Source: an uncultured Victivallis sp. (GTDB taxonomy: Bacteria; Verrucomicrobiota; Lentisphaeria; Victivallales; Victivallaceae). From it: a DNA stretch of 46,501 nucleotides. The stretch lies in contig CALXOE010000025.1 of NCBI GenBank assembly GCA_944389935.1, forward strand, positions 1 through 46,501, read 5' to 3'. Every line of letters starts with the position of its first letter. The stretch's first letter is position 1. The notes under the pieces are model-generated. The model was not told the origin of the DNA. It made no database searches and was given only the letters and a program-made list of their open reading frames with translations. The position numbers were made by a program, and so were the translations under genes. Shown here one piece after another: positions 33,604-42,031 of this stretch.

Positions 33604-33914
33604 TCCTTCACCTCGATTCCTTTCACCTTGAACCAGCGTTTCAGCGCGGTATCGACAATCCGCGTGTTTGCTCCAATCGGCCTTGTTATCGTCGCCGTAT
33701 CCCAACTCTCCACTTTTCCTATCTCCTCCAGTACCTCCTCCAGCGTCGGGGTAGGAACCGGGCTCATTCCGAAAACCCCAACCCAGTGCTCGCGCTGGCA
33801 CACCACGTTCTTACCCCGAACGCGACACCACACCAGCGCGGAATCTTCAAACTCTCCCGCCGGGATCTTCTCGCAGAGATCAAGCGGCGGGACGATGCTT
33901 TTAAGGTTGCTCAC
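33600..33914 (-). CDS. Hypothetical protein
   Basis: The product has 104 residues. It starts with GTG at 33914 overlapping the upstream stop (GTGA), with GGAGG 7 bases before. It contains ALVWCRVRGKNVVCQREHWVG in the middle and a basic C-terminus (DTALKRWFKVKGIEVKE). No family is recognised. It is part of the tightly coupled small-gene series. Confidence 0.65.
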   Translation of the reverse strand: MSNLKSIVPPLDLCEKIPAGEFEDSALVWCRVRGKNVVCQREHWVGVFGMSPVPTPTLEEVLEEIGKVESWDTATITRPIGANTRIVDTALKRWFKVKGIEVKE

Positions 33915-34060
33915 TTCTCCACCTCCTTGCCCTCAACCGCGCAATTTTCTGCGTTGAACTCCTCAAGCCTGTTGCGGAGAGTCTCAACCAAGTCGACTGT
34001 CTTAACCGGGTCATTTTCATCAGGAACTGCAATCGTGATTTTAAACGTCTGAATTTTCAT
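33911..34060 (-). CDS. Small hypothetical protein (49 aa)
   Basis: Below usual length cut-offs, read by hand: ATG 34060 with AAGGAGGTGAAAA upstream and a TGA at 33911-33913. The product starts MKIQTFKITIAVPDENDP, ends with Lys/Glu-rich residues and has a helix around VDLVETLRNRLEEFNAEN. It overlaps the genes on both sides, so it belongs to the coupled series. Confidence 0.7.
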   Translation of the reverse strand: MKIQTFKITIAVPDENDPVKTVDLVETLRNRLEEFNAENCAVEGKEVEK

Positions 34061-34238
34061 TTTTCACCTCCTTACCAAGCAATTCAAGCGTCTCTGCTAC
34101 AGCCTCTCCCATCTCTTCAATCTCCTCTGCTAAGTCACAGTAGTCGTCGTAATTGCGATCAACCTTTATTCCCTTTACAGTGCAATAATTAGGGAAAACA
34201 AAATGTCGGCATTCAGTGCATCTCCAAGTTCGTTCCAT
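34041..34238 (-). CDS. Small cysteine-containing protein
   Basis: The product has 65 residues; GGAGGCGGAGTG precedes ATG 34238. N-terminal CTECRHFVFPNYC with a later Cys resembles a zinc or Cys-rich site, followed by an acidic helical tail (DLAEEIEEMGEAVAETLELLG). It overlaps the next gene by 20 bases and shares a base with the previous stop (TGATG). Confidence 0.65.
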   Translation of the reverse strand: MERTWRCTECRHFVFPNYCTVKGIKVDRNYDDYCDLAEEIEEMGEAVAETLELLGKEVKNENSDV

Positions 34239-34426
34239 CACTCCGCCTCCTTCAGCTGTTGCATTTTTTGCAACAACTCAACTTTCCGCCCCGTCTGCTC
34301 ATCGATCCACGCCGCGCACGTCTCGCAGACGTGAAACACCTCCGGATCTCCGCTGTCGTGCAGCGCGCCCTCGACTGTTTCGAGCTCCGATTCCGGGAAC
34401 TCTTTCTCGCAAAAATCGCATTTCAT
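34238..34426 (-). CDS. Small zinc-finger-like protein
   Basis: The product has 62 residues. MKCDFCEKEFPESELETVEG and VCETCAAWIDEQTG give a CxxC...CxxC pattern, a treble-clef or zinc-ribbon-like site. It has an ATGA overlap with the upstream 31-residue gene. Role unknown. Confidence 0.7.
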   Translation of the reverse strand: MKCDFCEKEFPESELETVEGALHDSGDPEVFHVCETCAAWIDEQTGRKVELLQKMQQLKEAE

Positions 34427-34518
34427 TTTCTCGACGCCCTTTCCAGAAAATCCGCCACCACTGCCGCTCCGGCGACCGGAGCGAGCAAAACTGCCGTAAT
34501 AACCAACATTTCAAACAT
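34423..34518 (-). CDS. Tiny membrane protein (31 aa)
   Basis: Read by hand: ATG 34518 with AGGAGGGTAAACG upstream, TGA at 34423-34425 overlapping the next ATG. The product starts MFEMLVITAVLLAPVAGAAV: one membrane segment, then a short charged tail. A small phage membrane protein; role unknown. Confidence 0.65.
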   Translation of the reverse strand: MFEMLVITAVLLAPVAGAAVVADFLERASRK

Positions 34519-34532
34519 CGTTTACCCTCCTG

Positions 34533-35195
34533 TTACTGAACCCACGCGATATTCGGCAGGCGCTCGAGCAACGCTTCGTAATGCCTTGCCGCGTCCCGGT
34601 CGAACTGATTTTCCTGCAGCTTCTCCCACGCCTCCGAAATTGACTTCACGCTCTTCATCACCTCCGCGCGCTCATCACGCAGGATGTCGAGCGTTGACTT
34701 GAGACTGTCGTATTCATGACGCACATCGAGAAACGAAACGAACGTTCCGACGCACTGCCCGGCGGTTGCGATGATCTGCTCTTTCGTCATGCTCATCAGA
34801 CGCTTTTTGCAGGTCTCGTTCGCAAACTGATTTTCATACATCGTGAGGTGAAAATAATCCTCCTCGAAACTGTCAAATCCTACGACCTCATAAGCTCGCC
34901 CCAGCAGACCGACGAAAAAATCATCAAAGTGCTCGTTCACCTCGTTCTCCCAGAGCGCCTCCCGCAGCCGGTCGCAGCGATACGTCAAATCAGAGAATCT
35001 CATTTTGAACTCGTGAATCTCGTCGCTGTCACCGTCGAACGCCTCTTCGAGCTTTTCGTCGTCCTCGATTGCATATTCGAGAGATTCACACTCTTCCGCG
35101 ATTTCCGCAAGCTCATCGACGATGGAATCGCGTCTTATCATCGCCAGCGCCGGCCGCCGATACCGCAAATTGCGCGCTTTTTCTGCCTTGTTCAT
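34533..35195 (-). CDS. Hypothetical phage early protein
   Basis: The product has 220 residues, mostly helical and acidic, rich in Glu, Asp and Leu with several Cys. AAGGAGGGATGA precedes the start. No motif is recognised. It lies between the methyltransferase gene and the tiny-gene series. Confidence 0.65.
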   Translation of the reverse strand: MNKAEKARNLRYRRPALAMIRRDSIVDELAEIAEECESLEYAIEDDEKLEEAFDGDSDEIHEFKMRFSDLTYRCDRLREALWENEVNEHFDDFFVGLLGRAYEVVGFDSFEEDYFHLTMYENQFANETCKKRLMSMTKEQIIATAGQCVGTFVSFLDVRHEYDSLKSTLDILRDERAEVMKSVKSISEAWEKLQENQFDRDAARHYEALLERLPNIAWVQ

Positions 35196-35205
35196 TCATC
35201 CCTCC

Positions 35206-36546
35206 TTACGCCGCCAGCACGGCGCGATACAGTGCCTCCGCCAGAAGCGGCGGGACGGCATTCCCGATCTGTTTTTTCGCAGCGGTGTCCCCTCCGCAGA
35301 ACACGTAATCACCCGGAAAACTCATCGCAGCCGCCAGCTCTCCGGCGGTCAGCATTCTGTGAGTAATGTCCAGCTGATACATTCGACCGTCCGGAGCGGT
35401 AAAAATTCTACCGCGAACGATTCCGAACCGGTCACGGGTTGTCACCGTATGCAGCGGGATGTCTGCCGAAACCGCGCCGCCCTGGCCGTAATATTCAATC
35501 AGAAACGGCCGGACGATCCCGATTGATCCCGCAGTAGCTATTGTCGAAACAGGTTCGGAAATAGGCTTAACTGTCCCTGCGCTCTGTTGCGGGATGAAAA
35601 GCGGCCGGATCAACGCCACATGTTCGCCGCCCGCCGTCAGCATCGGCAATGGCGCGGAAAGCGGAATCGCAGTCGAATTGATTGCATGTTCCGACGTTCC
35701 ACGCAGCACGATCAGAAACGGCTCGGCCCATGCGCCCCAATATTTGCGGATTCCCGCTTCGATCCGCCGGAGCGTGTTTGTACAAAGTGGCTTTTTGCGG
35801 TTGAAAATACTTTCGCCGGGAATACTCCAGTCAATCACCTCCGCGGCAGACCGCCACGGCAGGTAACTAGCGGAAAGCAGGCCAGGTTCTTTCGTGTGCG
35901 TCGGCTCCGGCCAGACGATCCGTTCTCCGGAGCTTTTCCGCACTGCCTGGACAATCAGCCGTTCCCGGCTCGTGGCCGCGCCGTAATCTGCGGCATTCAT
36001 GATCTGCATGTCAACCGCATATCCGCTCGCGCGGATTTCCCGCAGCCAGAGATTGAAAAACGTCCCTTTTTTGCGTGGATCAGGGCTGCCAGCGTGATAT
36101 TTTTTCCCCTGAAAAACAGTGTCTTTGTCGAGCAGCGGTCCCCAGTCGAGCAATTCCCGGACGTTCTCGACGAACATCCTGCGGCATTTGGTCAACCGGA
36201 GAAACGGCAGCAAATATTCAGGCTGACTGCGCAGTTGATTCGACCTCGGCTTTCCGCCGGCGGCGTTGCTGTGATGTGTGCAGCTCGGTGACGCCCATAG
36301 CACGTTGATCCGCTCCGGATCAACATCGAACACCTCGTCCGGAAGAACCGACTGAATCGGCGCACAGGCCCGCGCGAAATCCGGCACGATCTCCGGATGA
36401 TTCGCCTGAATCGTCCGGATTGCGGTTTCCCAGTGATTGAAACCGCGTCCCTCGTATTTCTCCCCGGCGGCGCGCAGCGCATTGACCGCACCGGTAATCG
36501 ATCCGCCCCCGCCGCAGAACAGGTCTACAAAGCGAAAGTTTTTCAC
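35206..36546 (-). CDS. Orphan C5-cytosine DNA methyltransferase
   Basis: The product has 446 residues. Motif I FVDLFCGGGGS (7-17), the catalytic loop as SPSCTHHSNAAGGKP with Cys89 (phages often have this in place of PPCQ), motif VI ENV (127-129), motif VIII-like ATSRERL and motif X QIGNAVPPL near the end. It transfers methyl groups to cytosine C5, probably to protect phage DNA. The start is GTG at 36546 after GGAGGAG; it shares one base with the previous stop. No restriction nuclease is next to it. Confidence 0.92.
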   Translation of the reverse strand: MKNFRFVDLFCGGGGSITGAVNALRAAGEKYEGRGFNHWETAIRTIQANHPEIVPDFARACAPIQSVLPDEVFDVDPERINVLWASPSCTHHSNAAGGKPRSNQLRSQPEYLLPFLRLTKCRRMFVENVRELLDWGPLLDKDTVFQGKKYHAGSPDPRKKGTFFNLWLREIRASGYAVDMQIMNAADYGAATSRERLIVQAVRKSSGERIVWPEPTHTKEPGLLSASYLPWRSAAEVIDWSIPGESIFNRKKPLCTNTLRRIEAGIRKYWGAWAEPFLIVLRGTSEHAINSTAIPLSAPLPMLTAGGEHVALIRPLFIPQQSAGTVKPISEPVSTIATAGSIGIVRPFLIEYYGQGGAVSADIPLHTVTTRDRFGIVRGRIFTAPDGRMYQLDITHRMLTAGELAAAMSFPGDYVFCGGDTAAKKQIGNAVPPLLAEALYRAVLAA

Positions 36547-36824
36547 TATTTCTCCTCCAGCAGCTCTTTGAGCTTCGTAATGATTTGCCCGCACTTCTCG
36601 ACCCGATCAGGGGACAGCTCGTCGAGATAAAAACATTGCAGATAATCGCAGTCTGTATCCGCTTTCCAGCCGCTGTAATAAATCCGAATTCCGGCCGAAT
36701 TGACGTGCCCTTGAAACTCTACAAACACGGTATGTTTCGTCTCCCGGTTGACCTTGAGCGCGAGGCGCATGATTTCGACGATCAGATCGTCAATGTTTTT
36801 TCGATTGTTCTTTTTGCTTTTCAT
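36546..36824 (-). CDS. Hypothetical protein
   Basis: The product has 92 residues, with a basic start (KSKKNNRKN), a beta-rich centre (TVFVEFQGHVNSAGIRIYYSGW) and a helical, charged end. AAAGGAAAATC precedes the start. It sits directly before the methyltransferase gene, overlapping it by one base, so the two may be coupled. Function unknown. Confidence 0.65.
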   Translation of the reverse strand: MKSKKNNRKNIDDLIVEIMRLALKVNRETKHTVFVEFQGHVNSAGIRIYYSGWKADTDCDYLQCFYLDELSPDRVEKCGQIITKLKELLEEK

Positions 36825-36835
36825 GATTTTCCTTT

Positions 36836-37027
36836 CTATGCGTAGCGGCGGCGGTGGCGGTAAACGCGGCTGCGGCGGTGCGCGAGCTCCTCCGGATCGT
36901 ATTGCAATGCCAGCGCCAGAGCCCTGATCGCAACGACGCTGTACCGGAGTCCGTGACGTTCGATGAATCCGTGCAGCTGAACGTCTGCGCGGACATCGTT
37001 GAATCTGTTGTCTCCGCGAGTTGCCAT
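36836..37027 (-). CDS. Small basic protein
   Basis: The product has 63 residues; GGGAGCAAGGGGGTAAAC precedes ATG 37027. The sequence is Arg/His-rich (ending RRSRVYRHRRRYA) with a helical centre (YSVVAIRALALALQYD), suggesting nucleic-acid binding. It is 2 bases after the helicase stop. Family not recognised. Confidence 0.6.
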   Translation of the reverse strand: MATRGDNRFNDVRADVQLHGFIERHGLRYSVVAIRALALALQYDPEELAHRRSRVYRHRRRYA

Positions 37028-37029
37028 GT

Positions 37030-38628
37030 TTACCCCCTTGCTCCCTGCGGCTGATAGGTTTGCGGATTGATTCCGAACGGAACCGTCCAGCGGTTTGCGG
37101 CGATCCGGTCGATCATGTGCCGCGCATCGTCGAAACGCCAGCACCCCACCTCGCGGAATCCGACCCGTTCGAGGAACCGGATTTGCTTCGGAGTGGTCAG
37201 CCCCTCCGCGCGGCGCTTGGCGATCGTGTCGAGCAGTTTCGACGCCTGGCCGGCGCACGTCACTTCATCCGGGAAAATTCCCGCCTTTTCGAGAAGCGCG
37301 AGCTGTGCCGCCGATGGCGGGGCCTGCTGCCGGAGATCCATCGGATCCGGCTCGTATGCCGTCGCGTTTCCGATCGACATCTCGTATTGCAGCGGATCGA
37401 CCAGCTGCCGCTTCCGCTTGCGCTGCTCTTCGAGCAGTTTCCGCAGTGCCTCCTCGCGTTCCTGCTGCGCGTTTGATTCCGCCTCGATCTCCGCGTCGAG
37501 CAGATCGATCGCATTTCCCTGCGACTCCTCCGCGAGGATCTCCGCAACCCGGGATGACAGATCCGAGTTGTTGCAGATCAGATGCGCGGGGCGGCAGAGA
37601 TCGTGTTTCTCCGTGTGCCACAGAAAATCGAGCAGCAGCAAATCATTTTTCCCCTGGAACAGCCGCGTTCCTCGGCCTACGATCTGCGCGTAGAGCGCGC
37701 GGACTTTGGTCGGACGCAGACAGACGATGCAATCGACCGCCGGTTCGTCCCAGCCCTCGGTCAGCAGCATCGAGTTGCAGAGGACGGAGAACTCACCGGC
37801 GTGAAACCGCGCGAGAATCTCCGCCCGGTCGTCCGACTCTCCGTTCACTTCCGCGGCGGAGATGCCGCGCTCGTTCAGGATGCGGCACATTTTCTGCGAC
37901 GTCGCGATGAGCGGCAGGAAAACGACGGTTTTCCGCCCGGCGCAATGTTCGCGCATGAGTTCCGCGATCTGTTCGAGATACGGGTCGAGCGCCGACCCGA
38001 GCGCGGCCGCCTGAAAATCTCCCGCTGAAACTTTCACCCCGGCAAGATCGATGTTGAGCGGCAGCGTCAGCGCCTTGATCGGGCAGAGATACCCGTCCCG
38101 GATCGCAGCCGGCAGCGTGTATTCATACGCGATCGTCTCGAAGAGCTCGCCGAGGTTCCGCTTGTCGCCGCGGTCGGCGGTGGCGGTGACTCCGAGCAGC
38201 CGAGCCCGGTCGAAATGATCGATCACCCGGCGATAACTCGCACTGATCGCGTGATGCGCCTCGTCGACGATGATCGTGTCAAAATAGTCGCGCGGAAACC
38301 GGTCGAGCCGCTTCTGGCTTTGCAGCGTCTGGACGCTCCCGACAACGACGTTAAACCAGCTGTCGAGACAGCTGGAGGAAGCCTTTTCGAGTGCGCATTT
38401 CAGGCCGGTTGACCGTTCGAGTTTGTCCGCTGCCTGATTCAACAGCTCCTCGCGATGAGCGAGAACGAGAACGCGGTCTCCCTGCCGGACGCGCTCGGCG
38501 ATCACGTTTGAAAACACGATCGTTTTCCCGGTTCCGGTCGGGAGGACGAGCAGTGTTTTACCAATCCCCGAACTCCACGTCTCGAGAATCGCGTTTTGCG
38601 CCTGGAGCTGATAGGGTCTCAATTCCAT
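37030..38628 (-). CDS. SF2 DEAH-type helicase
   Basis: The product has 532 residues. Walker A LPTGTGKT near residue 29, motif Ia LAHREEL, motif II VDEAHH, motif III TATADR, and motif VI QIVGRGTR are all present. C-terminal to the helicase domains is a Lys/Arg/Glu-rich coiled-coil stretch (EEALRKLLEEQRKRKR) and a conserved tail. Such helicases act in phage recombination or replication. GGAGATTTATCAAA lies before the start, inside the previous gene; the two overlap by 71 bases. Confidence 0.88.
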   Translation of the reverse strand: MELRPYQLQAQNAILETWSSGIGKTLLVLPTGTGKTIVFSNVIAERVRQGDRVLVLAHREELLNQAADKLERSTGLKCALEKASSSCLDSWFNVVVGSVQTLQSQKRLDRFPRDYFDTIIVDEAHHAISASYRRVIDHFDRARLLGVTATADRGDKRNLGELFETIAYEYTLPAAIRDGYLCPIKALTLPLNIDLAGVKVSAGDFQAAALGSALDPYLEQIAELMREHCAGRKTVVFLPLIATSQKMCRILNERGISAAEVNGESDDRAEILARFHAGEFSVLCNSMLLTEGWDEPAVDCIVCLRPTKVRALYAQIVGRGTRLFQGKNDLLLLDFLWHTEKHDLCRPAHLICNNSDLSSRVAEILAEESQGNAIDLLDAEIEAESNAQQEREEALRKLLEEQRKRKRQLVDPLQYEMSIGNATAYEPDPMDLRQQAPPSAAQLALLEKAGIFPDEVTCAGQASKLLDTIAKRRAEGLTTPKQIRFLERVGFREVGCWRFDDARHMIDRIAANRWTVPFGINPQTYQPQGARG

Positions 38629-38827
38629 TTTGATAAATCTCCGGTACAGCCCTCCCCAGCCGGTACCAGCAGACGCGGCAGAATCCGGGAGGGCAATTTT
38701 CGATTGAACCCGGGGCTGGATATTTCACCCGTTCCCCGGAAGATGCGCCGCAGATGGGGCAGGGATCGTCCCCGCCGTGCGGTTCGGATCCCCTGACCTG
38801 TCGAATCAAATCGGACAGGTGCGGCAT
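38558..38827 (-). CDS. Small CxxC zinc protein overlapping the helicase start
   Basis: The product has 89 residues. CPICGASSGERVKYP and CRVCWYRLG give two zinc half-sites. The last 70 bases overlap the helicase gene in another frame, so one of the two starts could differ from that given. GGTGG precedes the start. It looks like a phage zinc-finger protein of the replication module. Confidence 0.65.
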   Translation of the reverse strand: MPHLSDLIRQVRGSEPHGGDDPCPICGASSGERVKYPAPGSIENCPPGFCRVCWYRLGRAVPEIYQNGIETLSAPGAKRDSRDVEFGDW

Positions 38828-38830
38828 GAT

Positions 38831-39286
38831 TTACCACCGATCGGGGTTGAAATCGTCGGCGTTCGCGGCCGGAGGATCGAGGAACTGAACGTCGTTCGAT
38901 TCTCCTTCCGTACCGTCGTTTTTCTGAAATTTGCGGATCTTGACCTTGCAAATTCCAGTCGTGCCGGTGATCTGCCCCCACTTCGGAGTGTACGATTCTC
39001 CGTGTTTTTTCAAGCCGATCGACCGGAAAAACGCCGAGAGAAGCCCGAAACATTTGTCATTCAAATAGAGATTCGTGGTGATCGTTCCGAGCGAGCCGTC
39101 CGGTCCGTCGATCCGGATATGAACCGCCGCATAATTGCAGGCGCACATTTTTTTCCCGCCGGGATAGCGTTTCCGCTCGTATCCGAGAACGGTGAAGGGA
39201 TAATTCCCCTCCGGGATGATTGAAAATTCGCCGTCGCTGGTGATTTCATCATCCCAGCCGAGTGCGCGTCCGAGATCTTCCGCCAT
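38831..39286 (-). CDS. DUF669-like phage protein, candidate ssDNA-binding
   Basis: The product has 151 residues. The start WDDEITSDGEFSIIPEGNYPF, then GYERKRYPGGKKMCACNYA, matches the DUF669-type phage family found next to recombination genes; an ssDNA-binding role is suspected in the family. CAGGAG lies 9 bases before the start. It is 3 bases after the Sak4-like gene. Confidence 0.75.
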   Translation of the reverse strand: MAEDLGRALGWDDEITSDGEFSIIPEGNYPFTVLGYERKRYPGGKKMCACNYAAVHIRIDGPDGSLGTITTNLYLNDKCFGLLSAFFRSIGLKKHGESYTPKWGQITGTTGICKVKIRKFQKNDGTEGESNDVQFLDPPAANADDFNPDRW

Positions 39287-39289
39287 GAT

Positions 39290-40324
39290 TTACTGCTCCT
39301 GTTTTTTGATGTTGTTTTTGATGACTTCCCACCCCGCGGCGATCCGTTTCAGCGTGGGGAGGTTGTACTGTTCAATCGGAGTACCGGCCGGGCAGACGCC
39401 GCACCGGGCGACCTCCGCGCTCAACTGTTCGGGGGAAACTCCGCTCATCTCCATGAGCGTCTTGACCTGCCGCAGAGCCTCGGCTTTCTCCGGATTTTCC
39501 ACGGCTGCCGCTGCTGGAGCCGGTTTCTCAACCGGAACCGGGGGAGGGGGCGGAGTCTGAACCTGAACGACAGCCGGTTTCGTCGTTTCCGCTTTTTCCT
39601 GCGAGTTTTCGCGGATGACGGTTACGAGTTCCGGCGCGAGCGCCGCGGGGTCGAATGCAAGTTCGTCCGGGAATCCGAACCGGTTTTTCGCGTCCCAGCA
39701 CGGGTGATGCGTCGTGTAGATGACCCGTTTCCCGCCGGAAACTTTGGATTTCCCGTTGTCGTTGACGACGATCGTTTTGTAGTTCGCGAAGAGCAGCATG
39801 TCCGCCCACTCCTTGAGCAGCGGGCAGACCGGCTTGGCGCATTTGAGTTCCCATCGGTCGTATGCGCCGGATTCGTCCGGCTGCTCGAATTTCCGCAGCG
39901 TGGCGTGAGCGAGAAAAACGAGGTGAAGCCCGGTCGATTCCCCGAACCGGTTCAGCCGGTCAAGAAACGCCGCCCACTTTTCCGCGAGAAACGTGAATCC
40001 CTTGCCGTAGCCGAACTCCTCGATCCCCTTTTTCCCCGCGGCGTCGCAGACTGCGCGGGTGATCTGCCGGTCGAGCCAGTCGGCGGTGTCGAACACGAGC
40101 GTCCGGTAATCCGCGTGATCCTGCGCGATGTGCGCCATGACCTGCTCGAGTTCCGGATAGCTCGCGACCGGAACCCGGTCGACGTTCAGCCGTCCCGTGC
40201 CGCCCTCGAAATCGAGGAAGAGCGGCCGCGGCCACCGACTCGCGAACGTGGTTTTGCCGATTCCCTCCGGCCCGTACATCACGCATTTCAGCGGTTTGAT
40301 CTGCTTTCCCTTGACGATGTTCAT
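39290..40324 (-). CDS. RecA-fold ATPase, Sak4-like recombination protein
   Basis: The product has 344 residues. Residues 1-240 are a P-loop domain of the AAA_24 type: Walker A GPEGIGKT (18-25), LFLDFEGGTGRLNVD, Walker B-like LVFDTADW, and FLAHATLRKFE. Sak4 proteins are minimal RecA-like single-strand annealers of phages. A Pro-rich linker (TPPPPPVPVEKPAP) and about 70 extra C-terminal residues make it longer than usual. Neighbours (DUF669-like, SbcC-like, helicase) fit a recombination module. Confidence 0.8.
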   Translation of the reverse strand: MNIVKGKQIKPLKCVMYGPEGIGKTTFASRWPRPLFLDFEGGTGRLNVDRVPVASYPELEQVMAHIAQDHADYRTLVFDTADWLDRQITRAVCDAAGKKGIEEFGYGKGFTFLAEKWAAFLDRLNRFGESTGLHLVFLAHATLRKFEQPDESGAYDRWELKCAKPVCPLLKEWADMLLFANYKTIVVNDNGKSKVSGGKRVIYTTHHPCWDAKNRFGFPDELAFDPAALAPELVTVIRENSQEKAETTKPAVVQVQTPPPPPVPVEKPAPAAAAVENPEKAEALRQVKTLMEMSGVSPEQLSAEVARCGVCPAGTPIEQYNLPTLKRIAAGWEVIKNNIKKQEQ

Positions 40325-41644
40325 TTACCATTCCCCCAGATTGTTGTTGTCGGTTTGAGTTTCGGTTTCCAGCGCGGCGTCGGCGTCCTCCTGAATGGCA
40401 ACTCCATCCTCGATGATGATGCTGCATTCGTCGCCGCGGGAGACGCGCGTCGCGATCGCCTGAAGCTGCTGTTCCTCGATGTACTGACCGAATGCGCGCA
40501 GCTGTTCGAGATCGAACGCCTCGAGCCCGTCGATCAGGACGAAGCCGCAGGCCGGTTTGAGTTTCCGGATCACGGAAACGGCGGTTTTGATCCGTTCCAT
40601 CCCGGACATGCAGTCCCACGGCTGATGGTTGTAGAGCAGGATCGGGCGGCCCTTGTCGTTTTTCCCGATCGAGAGTTCGCCGAGCGGCATTTCCGCGTGA
40701 TCGAGCAGATTTCTGCGCTCCTCCCGGACGGCTTCGAGCTGTTTCGTGAGTTCGTCGAGTTGACGCTTGAAATCGTCCGCGTCCGCCTGCGCTTTTTCCT
40801 TGTCGGAGTTCGCGCGGATCTTCGCGTTGATCGTGTCGATCTGCGTGATCTGCTCCTCGAGTTCCGCCGTGGATTCGTTTTCCGGAATCGGATTTGCGAG
40901 AGCGTCTGCGATCTGTTTCTCGAGCTTCTCCGCCTCCGCCTCCGCGCGTTTGAGCTCCTCGCAGAGCTGGACGATCCGCCTGTCCGCTTCGCCCTTTTCG
41001 CTTTGCAGCGCGGCGAGCTGATTGCGCAGCCGGTCGCGCTCCGCGTTCCGGGAAAGGATTTCCTGCGACTTCTGAATCAGTTCCGCCGCCGACACCGGAA
41101 CGTCCGGAACGTCGTGATATTCCGGCATCTCCCGGGCGTATTTAATCTTCTGATCGACGATCACGCCGAATGCGTGACGCTTGTCGTATGCCGCCTGTTC
41201 GCGCCGGTCGAGCGCCTGGAGCTGCTCCCCGATCCCGAGCGTCTGGAGCAGGACTTCTGCCTTTTCGTCGTCCCGCATCGCGAGGAATTTCGGCAGATTG
41301 AGCGCGAGTTCCTCGACGAATTCGTCGAGCAGCTTCTGGCCGGAACGCCTGCCGGACGGATCGGAGACGTGGAGAGCGGCATTTTTTCCGCGCCGTTCGA
41401 CGATCATGCCGTTCGAGAGTTCGATCCGGATTCTGGCGTCGGCGAGCGCTCCTTCGCGTTTGAGGTTGCCGGGGCGGTACTTTTCGCCGCCGAGCGCATA
41501 GACGATGCCGTCGAGGACGGAGGTTTTCCCCTCCGCGTTATCGCCGCCGATGACGGTGAGACCGTTCGCCGCCGGGGCCATGCGCACGAGCGCGACCCGT
41601 TTGACGTTCTCGAGCTCGAGTCCGATGATTTTGACATTTTCCAT
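40325..41644 (-). CDS. SbcC/Rad50-like coiled-coil ATPase
   Basis: The product has 439 residues. Walker A GGDNAEGKTS (33-42), a long coiled coil in the middle, then the ABC signature-like CMSGMERIKTAVSVIRKL and Walker B-like GFVLIDGLEAF. This is the SMC/Rad50 layout, shortened. In phages such proteins support end resection and recombination. ATG 41644 is preferred over TTG 41650. No separate nuclease partner (SbcD/Mre11) is nearby, so it may team with the Sak4-like or helicase gene. Confidence 0.82.
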   Translation of the reverse strand: MENVKIIGLELENVKRVALVRMAPAANGLTVIGGDNAEGKTSVLDGIVYALGGEKYRPGNLKREGALADARIRIELSNGMIVERRGKNAALHVSDPSGRRSGQKLLDEFVEELALNLPKFLAMRDDEKAEVLLQTLGIGEQLQALDRREQAAYDKRHAFGVIVDQKIKYAREMPEYHDVPDVPVSAAELIQKSQEILSRNAERDRLRNQLAALQSEKGEADRRIVQLCEELKRAEAEAEKLEKQIADALANPIPENESTAELEEQITQIDTINAKIRANSDKEKAQADADDFKRQLDELTKQLEAVREERRNLLDHAEMPLGELSIGKNDKGRPILLYNHQPWDCMSGMERIKTAVSVIRKLKPACGFVLIDGLEAFDLEQLRAFGQYIEEQQLQAIATRVSRGDECSIIIEDGVAIQEDADAALETETQTDNNNLGEW

Positions 41645-41730
41645 TTGCAAAACCTGTTGTTTGGTGGTACATTTGTACCGGTTGATGTTGTTTTGCCTGA
41701 TTGTGATTGCTGCTCACGATCAGGCGCTTT

Positions 41731-41856
41731 TCATTTCAGAATCAGGATCGCCGCGCCGAGGGCGATCGCGATGATCCAGATGATCACGTCCGACGAGTGT
41801 TCGGTTTTCTCGCACCGCCGCGGCGTCCGGCTTCCCCACGTCTGCAATTCACGCAT
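41731..41856 (-). CDS. Small single-TM protein (41 aa)
   Basis: Read by hand: ATG 41856 with AAGGAGGCCGTAA upstream; stop at 41731. The product starts MRELQTWGSRTPRRCEKTEH and has one membrane helix (SSDVIIWIIAIALGAAILIL). It overlaps the next upstream gene by a few bases. Possibly an early phage membrane factor. Confidence 0.5.
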   Translation of the reverse strand: MRELQTWGSRTPRRCEKTEHSSDVIIWIIAIALGAAILILK

Positions 41857-42007
41857 TTACGGCCTCCTTTTTCTGTTTCCTGCGGGTGATGTCCGGGAAC
41901 TCAAACGATACCGAGTTCCGCGTGACTCTGGTTTTGATCCGGAGCTGACGGGCGACGCGCTCGCACTCCATGATCCAGTCCCGGCGCTGTTTGTCGCATG
42001 TGTGCAT
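41849..42007 (-). CDS. Small basic protein (52 aa)
   Basis: Read by hand: ATG 42007 to TGA 41849-41851. The product starts MHTCDKQRRDWIMECERVAR, is basic and ends with KKEAVNA. The ribosome-binding site is weak (AAGAGAAC). It overlaps the next small gene by 8 bases, supporting reality. Confidence 0.5.
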   Translation of the reverse strand: MHTCDKQRRDWIMECERVARQLRIKTRVTRNSVSFEFPDITRRKQKKEAVNA

Positions 42008-42031
42008 GTTTGTTCTCTTGTTACTTTTATG

